From the NCBI RefSeq assembly GCF_902806685.2, contig NC_048550.1, positions 12,319,383-12,383,382 on the forward strand: a DNA stretch of 64,000 nucleotides, read 5' to 3'. Shown piece by piece: positions 20,343 to 29,856 of this stretch. The notes under the pieces are model-generated. The model searched no databases, was not told where the DNA came from, and saw only the letters and a program-made list of their open reading frames with translations. The translations under genes and the position numbers were made by a program. Numbering within the stretch: position 1 is the stretch's first letter; each line of letters starts with the position of its first letter. The stretch is from Maniola hyperantus. Its lineage: Eukaryota > Arthropoda > Insecta > Lepidoptera > Nymphalidae.

Positions 20343-20811
20343 TATTCATTGATCGCTTCGCGTTTTTAAAATGCACTCTAGTGTCTCATAGATATGGTAT
20401 GTTAGAATTCATTTTGCACGAACACACTTACATGAATTTGACGCATTTGATAGGTTAAAAAAAAAGAAACAGGCAGAATTGAGAACCACCTCCTTTTTGG
20501 AAGTCGGTTGAAAAGGATGTTAGACAAGTGTGCTGACCACCACCTCACAGAAATGTTACTGAAAGTTAAAAATACAAACAATAGCCTACAAATAGTAAGT
20601 TGATCGCACATGTGGTCGCACCGTACGTGCCGTACACAACGCAATTTTGTTTCATTCAAGTAACGAAACGAAACACTTTTAAAAAAGTAAAATGAACCCA
20701 AAATCCAAAAACATGGGTAACACGAATTAACGGCAAACTCCGGACCGAACGGATCTGAAACTATTTGGGCATACATCAACGAAATAAGTGAGTTTTAGCC
20801 AGTTTGTACAG

Positions 20812-20972
20812 TACGCGGCCTTTAGAATGACATTTCAGCTATGTAGAGCGTTGTCTCTGTCATTCATACCCATATGACGTCTTATCAGTCTCAACGACCG
20901 AGACAGTGCTCTACAAATCTGCTATCTCCTTCTAAAGATCGATGTTCATCACTTTTGGCCGCGTACTGTACA
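20812..20972. mobile_element. Family E foldback MITE
   Basis: Imperfect hairpin with arms 'atgtagagcgttgtctctgt' and 'gagacagtgctctacaaat' and ends 'tacgcggcctttagaatgac' / 'ggccgcgtactgta'. Confidence 0.8.
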
Positions 20973-23084
20973 CACATACTTATTACATTTTATAATATAA
21001 TTCCACGAAAATAATTGGACAATTTTACTTTGAAGTTAATATTTCTATACTCGAAATCTACCAAGATTAATAGGCTAATGAACTAAAAATAAAAATGTAT
21101 TGCGATTTGTGTGCGATACGTTCTCATGTTCACGTTCTCATGTGCGAACAGCTTTACATGGCAAAAATTTTATTAGTCACAAACATTTGTTTATTATTTA
21201 GACACAGTGGAAGAAATGTGTTTGTCTGTTTACATTCATTTGTGTTTGTTTGTCTGTGTGTTATTTCAAGTTATTTGTAAATACTAAAGCTAATCTTAAA
21301 CATGGTGGATGATTTGTTTTAAATGTTTATACAAGTCCAAGTTTTGGTATTAAATAGTTTAAAAAATGTAACTTTCCGAAATACAGGATAATTATTACCT
21401 ACTTACGTAAATAATTCTTTTAAATACAAATATTTTTGGAAATAATTACTTAATTTCTTTAGTATTTAATAGAATCCAAATTTAAAAAAAAAACATTCTA
21501 ATAATCAGTTAAGTAGGTATTAAGTAGTTTTTCTTTTCAAATTTGTATTTGTATAATACTTTGAACAAATTATCCAGCTCATATGTTACATATTTAAATT
21601 AGTTATTTAATTAGTTAATATTTTGTTAATTATGTGTTTCTTAGTGCTAAAAAATCAATACCTACTACACTTTTTCTAAAATATTTTAAACTAGATAAGT
21701 TATTTTATTACATTCTTGTATATATTACTTATTTCAGAAGGATCAGCGATCCGATTACATTATTATAACAAGAAAACCCTCACCATTATGCGATTAATGG
21801 AGGGGTCACAACCATCAGCAAATAAGAGAATTCCGAGAGAAAAACAAATTATTATTTAAGTAAGAATTTCTAACTGAAATGGGAAAATAAAAATATTATC
21901 AATTATTTACATACAAAGGTACATATATTTCACTCAAGATTTTAATATGAAAAACACATAAAATAGCTTTAATTTATAAATGACTTTAAAGCAATTAAAA
22001 TGTCTCCATTTTATGACTAATAAAAAACTTCACTTACAAAACCGTCCTGATTTAAAAATCTTTTTTATTTATTCAGTTTCACTTTAACATGAAATAAAAA
22101 TGTTCAGTATAAGTTATACTGTACAGAATTGGCAATTAGAACTTTGTGACTATACTAATTGCATTTTTTATGACCACTAAAAAAAATTAAATGCACCAGC
22201 ACTAAAATGCTTGTTTTTAGAGAGAAATTGTAGTTATACTATAGATATAAGTATATGCTGTATTTAAAAAAAAATGATTTAAAAATGAAATTGTTGTTGT
22301 TAAAAAGTTAGGTAGGTACCTTTTATAAATAGGTTCCTACTTGTTACGAAAAAACCATAGAATAAGGAACATAAAAGAAACCTAGAAGTCTTTTCTCGGA
22401 AATAAATAGAAAACTAAAAATTACATGTCCATAAAATGTAAATTAGGTACCTCAAAGCTTCAGAATACACTTATTCTTTAAAAAAATATGGTAAAAACAG
22501 AGTTCTAATTGAAAATTTTCGTATTGGAAAGACAGCTAATTTTAACTAACAATATTACTGACTATAGTCCAAACAACTCGTAAATTATACACGAGATAAG
22601 TAATTATGTAAATTATTATCCGAAGGAAATAGATACGGGATGTTTGATATAATAGCTGCATCCACATAAAATATTATTTTATAGATACCGAAAACGAAAA
22701 ATTAAAACAAAACTTACGGTCATATTTGAGTTAACGCCTTTCTTCTGTGTTATTAATATCAGAGATTCCAGTTTGCAGTTTCATTTTACACCACTAAATT
22801 ATCTGCCTTGTCGTTGTAGGAGTATTTTAATTAATTCTTACAAAAATAAAAAATTCGCAGCCTAGCGCTTGTTGTGAATTTAATGTCAAGCACCGACCAG
22901 AAATAAAAGAAATTTGACATTCACATTTGACCATAGAGATTTGACACAACTAATTTTACATCTGAGAAGAGGGCAAATCTATGGGGCAAATATTTCTCTA
23001 TGGGACGTGAATGGGACAAGGACAAACCTAGTCTGAGCACTGAGGGACAACAAACGTTGCGTTCTCGATGTGCAAGAGTGGCAA

Positions 23085-23252
23085 GAAAACATTAGCTAAT
23101 GTCAAAACGAAAAAGCCGACTACAGCAGTTGTAGAGCACTGTGGTCGAGACCGACAAAACCTCATATGGGTATGAGTGACAGAGACAACGCTGTACTAAG
23201 CTGAAAATGTCATTCTAAAGGCCGATGTACATTATTTTCGACCGCGTAGGTA
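23085..23252. mobile_element. Family E foldback MITE, diverged
   Basis: Reverse-oriented copy; 'gacaacgctgtactaagctg' and 'cattctaaaggccgatgtac' are recognisable, while the left arm is degenerate. Confidence 0.7.
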
Positions 23253-24409
23253 CTATACCTACCTTTTTTATATAGCTACCTTCGAAAAAATTGAGATTGA
23301 GACGTGTGCACTGTGCATAGATCCTCAAAAGTATTTTCAGACAATCCACCCAACTGAAACTGAGACGGGCCATCTAATCGGCTGTTAAGAAGCATAGCAT
23401 TTTTTAATTAGGTAGTGCCTATGTATTATAACACTATATAGATATTCAACACATTTTCTTTCTCAGAAAATAAGTAACGTCCGACGGTCTTGAGATCTTG
23501 GAATAAGCGATTTTCTCACATGAAAGCACTCGCCTGTGGTAAAAAACATAGCAATGTGAACTGCACCAAAAATAAAATGTTTTTCCTTTTAATACTAACT
23601 ACCTACTGTTTACTGCAAAGTATAAAAATATTCCTTTTCTTTTTACACTTATTTTGTTCCGTCATTACTCTGCACAGCCTAACAAAACAAGTTAACAGAA
23701 TACTTTTTAATTTTCAAAATTTTTTATTGAAATTGGTCGGAAAATTATAATTAATAAGGTAGGTTATTACTTGCACATAATATTCTAACCAATCAGGAAT
23801 GGAACCCGGGGCTACGTATTTACCAGGCGAATCTAACCCCTCCGTCGGATAGTAAACTTTGTGATAATCCTCTAAATAGGAGGAAAAGCTAAAGTTTTAC
23901 CTAATTATGTTTGCAATGTGTGTACTGTGTACCTATTTATAAGTAAAGCGAAATTCGGTTATCATTCTCCAATGCCAATACCGAGTCATATATTTTTCTG
24001 ATGATCGCACATCTAGGAGCTCGCACCGCACACCGTACGCGCAAAAGTATCTACCTTGTAACGGTAGTAACGTCGCATCTTAGGATTCTTGACAACACAC
24101 ATCGCATCTTGGGGTAGTAAATAAAGACCGCATTGAGGTGCGACCAGGTATACATATTAATCTATGGGTGCGACATCGTTCTTGCGATGCGACGACGCGA
24201 CGTAGTACCGTAATTGTGGTAAGGCCCTTAGAGCGGCTTCATACGAGATACTTTATTTTTTTATATAAGTTCTTATATTATAACTTATTAAAAACTCATT
24301 ATATTTTGATAAAATTTGAACAATCATTGGCTTGTCTTAGCAGCCCAATGAATCAAAATATAAGTACTAAGTAAATATTACAAACAGGTACGAAAGATTG
24401 TCGTGTCTG

Positions 24410-24637
24410 TGTAGCAGAGACAACTCATAGACAAGTGACCAATTGTCAATGTCGTACGTAGGTGTCACCTGTCATGGGTCAACGTCAATTGATAGACTTT
24501 CACTTGTAAGAGTTGGCCAGATCCGTGCACACTAAGCTCATTGTATTAATATTAATTACTAAGATAATCCAAGTGTAAATATTAAAATAAAGCCAGATAA
24601 TTTAAAGAAACATTATTTTATTTAACACAACGTTACA
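24410..24637 (+). repeat. 5' LTR of gypsy-type retrotransposon
   Basis: 228 bp, TGTAGCAG...CGTTACA, read as identical base for base to 28808-29035. The flanking 5-bp duplication GTCTG is at 24405-24409 and 29036-29040. An AATAAA lies at 24585-24590 in 'taaaataaagcc', a likely LTR poly(A) signal. Confidence 0.95.
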
Positions 24638-24655
24638 TGGCGCAGCCGTTTTCGA
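24638..24655 (+). promoter_or_regulatory. Primer-binding site, tRNA-Ser
   Basis: TGGCGCAGCCG directly after the 5' LTR is complementary to the 3' end of insect tRNA-Ser (…CGGCTGCGCCA), as in the Drosophila 17.6/297 group. Eleven bases pair; a weaker match follows. Confidence 0.8.
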
Positions 24656-24704
24656 ACAAAACATCAGATTAAAACGGATTGTAAGTTTGGACTGAACAAA
24701 GACA

Positions 24705-25598
24705 ATGGCTGACGGGGCAACGACTACGATGCAAGGCGACATGTGTGGTGTCGAATTTAAGATGCCGCGAGGAATAGATCTGGAAGATTTGGATACGTGC
24801 TGGCAGCAGTGGCAAAAATTCAAGGATTCGTTTAAGATATTTATGCTGGCGGCGGGTTTTGAGAAGTTGTCTGAACCAAGAAAAGCAGCATTATTATTAA
24901 ATTGCATTGGATCTTCAGCCCTGGAACTATACCTCAACGTATTAAAAAAAGAAGATAAACCGAAATTAGAGGAAGTTATCAAGTTATTCGACGAATATTT
25001 CAAGCCGAAAAGTAATGAAGTAATGGCAAGTTACAATTTTAATAGAAGAGTACAACAAGACGGAGAAAATTTTGACACATTTTACTCAGACTTAAGAAAA
25101 CTGGCAGACAGCTGTAACTTTGGTCAACAAAAGGACAGGATGTTACGGGACAGACTCGTCATCGGCGTGAAACAGACACGAGTGCAACAAAAATTATTAG
25201 AAATTAAGGACCTCACACTGGACAAGGCACTGGACATATGTCGATCAGCGGAGCTGTCCAGTCAGCAACTTATGGTGCTACACAGCTCGGAGGTGAATGC
25301 GGTGGCAGCAGCAAGCACAACCCGGCAGCTGACTACCCCGGCGAGCAACAATAGCAAAGCTAAGTATAGTAGGCCCCATAATAATATTAATAATAAGAAA
25401 AATTGTCAAAATAATTATAAAAATAACTTGAATAAAAACAATTATCAGTGTAAAAAGTGTAATAAGGTACATGGTCCTAGGCAGTGTCCAGCCTTTGGAA
25501 AAACTTGTTTAAAATGTGGAAAATTAAATCATTTTAGTGTAGGATGTATGTCTAAGAATCAAAAGCTGGATAATATTAATAACATTCATGATTTATGA
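24705..25598 (+). CDS. gag: Gag polyprotein of the gypsy-type element
   Basis: 297 codons; start ATG at 24705, 67 bp after the primer site. Residues ~20-190 have the alpha-helical retrotransposon Gag/capsid pattern (WQQWQKFKDSFKIFM, then LLNCIGSSALELY and YFKPKSNEVMASYNFNRRVQ). An Asn/Lys-rich linker follows. Near the C-terminus are two zinc knuckles: CKKCNKVHGPRQC (C-X2-C-X3-H-X4-C) and CLKCGKLNHFSVGC (C-X2-C-X4-H-X4-C). It ends in TGA at 25596-25598, directly followed by CTAG, and the same frame stays open into pol. Expected to assemble the particle and package RNA. Antisense ORFs here are shadows. Confidence 0.93.
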   Translation: MADGATTTMQGDMCGVEFKMPRGIDLEDLDTCWQQWQKFKDSFKIFMLAAGFEKLSEPRKAALLLNCIGSSALELYLNVLKKEDKPKLEEVIKLFDEYFKPKSNEVMASYNFNRRVQQDGENFDTFYSDLRKLADSCNFGQQKDRMLRDRLVIGVKQTRVQQKLLEIKDLTLDKALDICRSAELSSQQLMVLHSSEVNAVAAASTTRQLTTPASNNSKAKYSRPHNNINNKKNCQNNYKNNLNKNNYQCKKCNKVHGPRQCPAFGKTCLKCGKLNHFSVGCMSKNQKLDNINNIHDL

Positions 25599-25602
25599 CT
25601 AG
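25596..25602 (+). promoter_or_regulatory. Candidate stop-codon readthrough site TGA-CTAG
   Basis: The only stop between gag and pol is TGA followed by CTAG, and both ORFs are in the same frame. UGA-CUA is the best-known readthrough context in animal and viral genes. The 40-odd bases after it remain open into the protease. Confidence 0.7.
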
Positions 25603-28550
25603 TATACTCAATAGATTTTACTAAAAATGAATGGAATACATTGTTGCAAGTTGAAAATAAGAGGGTCTGTTTTAAGTGTGACACGGGGGCCCAAATAAAT
25701 GTTTTGAGTTTGCGGGACCTTAAAAAAATTGTCGATGATGAGACAAAAATAAAAATGTCTGAGACAAAAACCATAATAGAAGTCTTTGGTGGAGGAAAAT
25801 TATTTCCTATAGGAAAGGTCACATTAAAAGTATATTCTAATAATAATATTAATAACAATGAGTGGTTCAACACTGAGTTTTTAATTATTAATGAACCGGT
25901 TAGACCGATCCTAGGGCTAAGCTCTTTGGTAAAGCTTAGGCTCTTAAATACTAATAATAATATTAATACATTTACAAGTTGCACTAATACTAATATGAAA
26001 ATGAGTAAAGACTCAATTGTTAATATGAATAACGAACTGTTTCAGGGAGTCGGGGAGTTTAAGAGCTCACTGCAGCTACGCATTCAACCTGGCGTGGAGC
26101 CTGTGGTGCGACCCCCACGGCGAGTGCCTAACGCACTGAAGGATCGCCTTGCGGACAAGTTGGAAGCTCTGGTGAAGCACAAAGTCATCGCGAAGGTCGA
26201 TCACCCTAAAAGTTTTGTAAGCAACTTGGTTATTATAGAAAAGAAAGATGGTTCGCTTAGAATTTGTTTAGATCCTAAAGATCTTAATAAAGTATTAATA
26301 AGAGAACATCATTTGATTCCCACCATTGATGAAATTATAACTAAACTTTGTAATAAAAAGTATTTTTCAGTGCTAGATTTATCCGATGGTTTTTATAATA
26401 TTAAACTTTCAGAAGATTCGAATGATTTATGTACATTTAATAGTCCATTTGGTTGTTATAAGTTCCTAAGAATGCCATTTGGTTTATCAGTAGCACCGGA
26501 AATTTTCCAAAAATATAGTGAAACAGCCTTTGGAGATATTCCAGGCGTGATAGTGTACTGTGATGATTTGTTAATATGTGGTGAAACTGAACAAGAGCAT
26601 GATGCAATATTAAAAAAGGTTTTTGAACGGGCTAGAGAACATAATGTTCGCTTTAATAAGAATAAATTTCAATATAAATTAAAAGAGGTGAAGTATTTTG
26701 GCCATATTTTTTCTGAGAAAGGTATGCAAATAGACCCAGAGCGGGTAAGTGCAATTATTAATATGAAAAGTCCCAATAATAAAAAAGAGTTACAGATTTT
26801 CCTTGGCATGGTCAATTATTTAAGAAAATTTATACCTAACTTGGCTGATATTGCATCAACGCTTCAGTTATTATTAAAGAAAGATGTTGAGTGGTTATGG
26901 ACGGAAGTTCATGAAAATGTTTATAATAATATTAAAATTAAATTAAGCCAAGCACCCATTTTACAGAATTTTAACAGTAAATTGCCTATAACGATTCAGT
27001 GTGACGCATCAAAGAGTGGTCTCGGATGCTGTTTACTTCAAAATGGTAAACCAGTTTGCTTTGCTTCAAGAAGTTTAACACCTGCAGAATGTAATTTTTC
27101 CCAAATTGAAAAAGAATTGTTAAGTATAGTATGGGCAACTAAGAAATTTCATTATTATATCTATGGTCATAAGATTACCGTAGTTAATGATCATAAACCT
27201 TTAGAAAGTTTATTAAAAAAGCATTTACATGAGGTACCGTCTCCTAGACTACAGAGATTAAAGTTAAAGTTATTAAAATATAATTTTGAATTTAAATATT
27301 TACAAGGTAAACAAATGTACATAGCAGATTTGTTATCAAGGTCGTATCAGGAGTGTAATGATACAGATGATTCTTATATGTATGAAGTCATACACTGTAT
27401 AGGGTTAGCACAGAAATTAGAATGCACAGATGAACAAAAATTAGTATTAATCTCAGAAAGTTCTAAAGATGAAGAGTTATTAAAAATAATTGAATTTATA
27501 CAGAATGGTTGGCCGGACAAAATTTCTCATATTCCAGATGTAATAAGAAGTTATCATAAATTAAGAGCTGAACTTAGTGTGGACGATAATTTAGTCTTCT
27601 ATAATGATAGGTTAATAGTACCGAAGAGTTTAAGATTGAATGTCATTAAAACTTTACATGAAGGGCATGTAGGTATGTCAAAAATGAAGCAGACAGCTAG
27701 AAGGTTGTATTACTGGCCTTATATGGACTCTCACATTGAAGAGTATGTTAAGAAATGCTTTCCTTGCCAAACGCATCATAATAGTAATGTTAAAGAGCCA
27801 TTATTATCACATCAAGTTCCCAACCTTCCATTTTTAAAATTAGGTATAGATATCATGGACTTTAGAAGGAAAAGTTATTTAGTAGTATATGACTATTATT
27901 CTAAATGGTTAGAGATAAAATACATATCCAGTAAAACTGCTACAAGTGTAATTAATACATTAAAAGATATTTTTAGTACTCATGGAATACCTGCAGAAAT
28001 AATATCTGACCATGTTCCATTTGATTCGAGGGAATGTAAAGAGTTTGCACATAATTGGGGATTTAAATTTACTTATACTAGTCCAAGATATGCCCAAGCG
28101 AATGGTATGGCTGAACGAGGGGTACAAATTGCGAAGAAAATGCTAACAAAATGCCACGAAGATAGAACTGATGTAAGGCTAGCATTATTACAATATCGGG
28201 CTTCTCCCGTTTCTGGTACAAATTTTTCCCCCAGTCAGCTACTAATGAATAGAAATTTAAAAACTAAGTTGATTGTTAGCTCACAATACCTAACACCTAA
28301 GTTAAATCAGAATGTAACTCAACAGTTTAATGATGTACAAACTAGAAATATAAAAAATTATAATAAGACAAGTCGATTTAAAAGTAAGTTTACTGTAGGG
28401 CAAAAAGTTTGGTTCAAAAAAGAGCCAAGTAAGAATATTTGGTCAGAAGGCGAAATTGTTAGATATAATGGATATAGAGCATATGTAATAATAGACAAAA
28501 ATAATGTACAATATAGTAGAACCTCGTTTCATATTCGACCGGCGGCGTAG
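25599..28550 (+). CDS. pol: Pol polyprotein of the gypsy-type element (PR-RT-RH-IN)
   Basis: The open frame runs from just after the gag TGA to TAG at 28548-28550. Seen in order: aspartic protease KCDTGAQINVL (DTG); reverse transcriptase with LDLSDGFYNIKL and the YCDD catalytic box (VIVYCDDLLICG); RNase H with IQCDASKSGLGC; integrase with an HHCC zinc finger ending KKCFPCQTHH, and catalytic core residues in LGIDIMDF, IISDHVPF and NGMAERGVQ. No good AUG lies near the start, which fits expression only as a Gag-Pol fusion by readthrough. The integrase second motif is SDHVPF where SDNGPQF is usual, one residue shorter. No chromodomain is visible. Confidence 0.93.
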   Translation, partial: LVYSIDFTKNEWNTLLQVENKRVCFKCDTGAQINVLSLRDLKKIVDDETKIKMSETKTIIEVFGGGKLFPIGKVTLKVYSNNNINNNEWFNTEFLIINEPVRPILGLSSLVKLRLLNTNNNINTFTSCTNTNMKMSKDSIVNMNNELFQGVGEFKSSLQLRIQPGVEPVVRPPRRVPNALKDRLADKLEALVKHKVIAKVDHPKSFVSNLVIIEKKDGSLRICLDPKDLNKVLIREHHLIPTIDEIITKLCNKKYFSVLDLSDGFYNIKLSEDSNDLCTFNSPFGCYKFLRMPFGLSVAPEIFQKYSETAFGDIPGVIVYCDDLLICGETEQEHDAILKKVFERAREHNVRFNKNKFQYKLKEVKYFGHIFSEKGMQIDPERVSAIINMKSPNNKKELQIFLGMVNYLRKFIPNLADIASTLQLLLKKDVEWLWTEVHENVYNNIKIKLSQAPILQNFNSKLPITIQCDASKSGLGCCLLQNGKPVCFASRSLTPAECNFSQIEKELLSIVWATKKFHYYIYGHKITVVNDHKPLESLLKKHLHEVPSPRLQRLKLKLLKYNFEFKYLQGKQMYIADLLSRSYQECNDTDDSYMYEVIHCIGLAQKLECTDEQKLVLISESSKDEELLKIIEFIQNGWPDKISHIPDVIRSYHKLRAELSVDDNLVFYNDRLIVPKSLRLNVIKTLHEGHVGMSKMKQTARRLYYWPYMDSHIEEYVKKCFPCQTHHNSNVKEPLLSHQVPNLPFLKLGIDIMDFRRKSYLVVYDYYSKWLEIKYISSKTATSVINTLKDIFSTHGIPAEIISDHVPFDSRECKEFAHNWGFKFTYTSPRYAQANGMAERGVQIAKKMLTKCHEDRTDVRLALLQYRASPVSGTNFSPSQLLMNRNLKTKLIVSSQYLTPKLNQNVTQQFNDVQTRNIKNYNKTSRFKSKFTVGQKVWFKKEPSKNIWSEGEIVRYNGYRAYVIIDKNNVQYSRTSFHIRPAA

Positions 28551-28692
28551 ACTTTGTGTTTCAATCAGACAGGCTGTCCATCGCTGGTTGAATGGGTAGT
28601 TTAAGAGTCAATAATTGTAGTAAATTTAAGAAGTGTGGCACAATAATATTATAAAATTAATTAAGTAATAATTTATGTAAATTGTAAAATTA

Positions 28693-28807
28693 AAAGGGGA
28701 TGATATAGTTATGTAAAATTAAAAGGGGATGATATATGTAAGTAATTTTTCAAAATTGTAACTGGATGATTATGTAGATATTTTCTTTTTTAAATAAAAG
28801 GGGATGA
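28693..28807 (+). repeat. Polypurine tract, present three times
   Basis: 'aaaaggggatgat' occurs near 28693, near 28722 and at 28796-28807, the last directly abutting the 3' LTR and so the likely plus-strand primer. The upstream copies look like a tandem duplication (about 29 bp) of the tract. Confidence 0.75.
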
Positions 28808-29035
28808 TGTAGCAGAGACAACTCATAGACAAGTGACCAATTGTCAATGTCGTACGTAGGTGTCACCTGTCATGGGTCAACGTCAATTGATAGACTTTCA
28901 CTTGTAAGAGTTGGCCAGATCCGTGCACACTAAGCTCATTGTATTAATATTAATTACTAAGATAATCCAAGTGTAAATATTAAAATAAAGCCAGATAATT
29001 TAAAGAAACATTATTTTATTTAACACAACGTTACA
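28808..29035 (+). repeat. 3' LTR of gypsy-type retrotransposon
   Basis: 228 bp; no difference from the 5' LTR found by reading. Followed by the target duplication GTCTG. Confidence 0.95.
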
Positions 29036-29739
29036 GTCTGTCTCTCACCTTTTCACGGTCAATTTCTTTAACTGATTTTGACGAAATTTGCATCCCGGAG
29101 ACGGATATAGACCAATTTTTTTCCGGGATATCGAAATATTCCAACGCGATTTTTAAAAACGTTAACCCGCGTGGTTAAAGTTGTGGGCATCATAAATAAG
29201 TGCGTCAAAAATAACAAAATGCGTTTCGTTCGGTGTATGCGGCAGTGGTGCGGCGCCTCTATGTGTGTGAACATACCTACAGACATACTATGGCGGGACC
29301 TAAGTATCGGCTGATATTTTTAGTAGCACAGCATTCTGTTTGAGAGAATTGGAGAGACTGTGTTGACGCCTCGTCAATGATAATATTAAATTCAGTATGA
29401 GGATTGAGGACCTACTTTGTAGTAGTATCCTACCCAATAGGATTCCGATATGACTCATAAAAAATGATTCTTTAGATTTTCCTTATGATTCCGTGACTGT
29501 CAGTATCTTTTACGCTCTTGACCGTGCATTGTGCAACATCCTAGGCGCCTTTTACGATCTACTTTGCGCTTTTTTAATTTAATTAGTGTTTTTTTTTAAA
29601 TCGCGTTATCTTTAAATTACCGTTGTAATGTGAAATGAAACAAAAACTTTGATTTTTTTTAAACAAAGCTGTAGGTACCTATAGGCAGTATTTTTTATAT
29701 TAATTTAGTGAAAAAGTGATCTCTAATAAATAATCTAAA

Positions 29740-29856
29740 ATGGAAGAAAGTCTGATTGTGTTTTTTATTGTTTTTATTATTTTGCAACAAACTCTTGGTG
29801 AACACTTTCAACTTTGCAGCAACATGACAATAGTACCACGGAATTGCTTCTCACAG
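29740..29856 (+). CDS. Receptor A exon 1: signal peptide
   Basis: ATG at 29740; hydrophobic leader, then FQLCSNMTIVPRNCFSQ with two Cys and one NMT sequon. Donor CAG|GTTGGT, phase 0. The corresponding receptor B exon encodes YQLCENNTKVTRSCTTQ, placing both cysteines at equivalent sites. Confidence 0.85.

Larger units (their letters stand above)
17263..24409. other. Upstream of C1GalT1: no gene recognised
   Basis: Apart from the repeat copies listed separately, the sequence is AT-rich with short, low-complexity ORFs that show no recognisable domain. The C1GalT1 promoter and any 5'UTR exon should lie at the left of this interval, but I cannot place them. Confidence 0.55.
24410..29035 (+). mobile_element. 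Complete Ty3/gypsy-type LTR retrotransposon, 4.6 kb
   Basis: Order is LTR, primer site, gag, pol (protease, reverse transcriptase, RNase H, integrase), polypurine tract, LTR, which is the Ty3/gypsy order. There is no env-like ORF. The two LTRs are identical and a 5-bp target duplication (GTCTG) is intact, so insertion was recent. Gag and pol share a frame, separated only by TGA. The host site is a GT/CT-rich 'tgtctgt' stretch, part of a family B-like repeat that resumes after the 3' LTR with 'gtctgtctctcaccttttca'. Confidence 0.95.

Noticed and set aside
20402..20779. 125-codon minus-strand ORF
   Set aside because: Phe/Tyr-rich translation of AT-rich DNA without motif; no splice or family support.
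24602..25984. Antisense ORFs over gag and pol
   Set aside because: Shadows of the retrotransposon genes, which have clear domain motifs on the plus strand.
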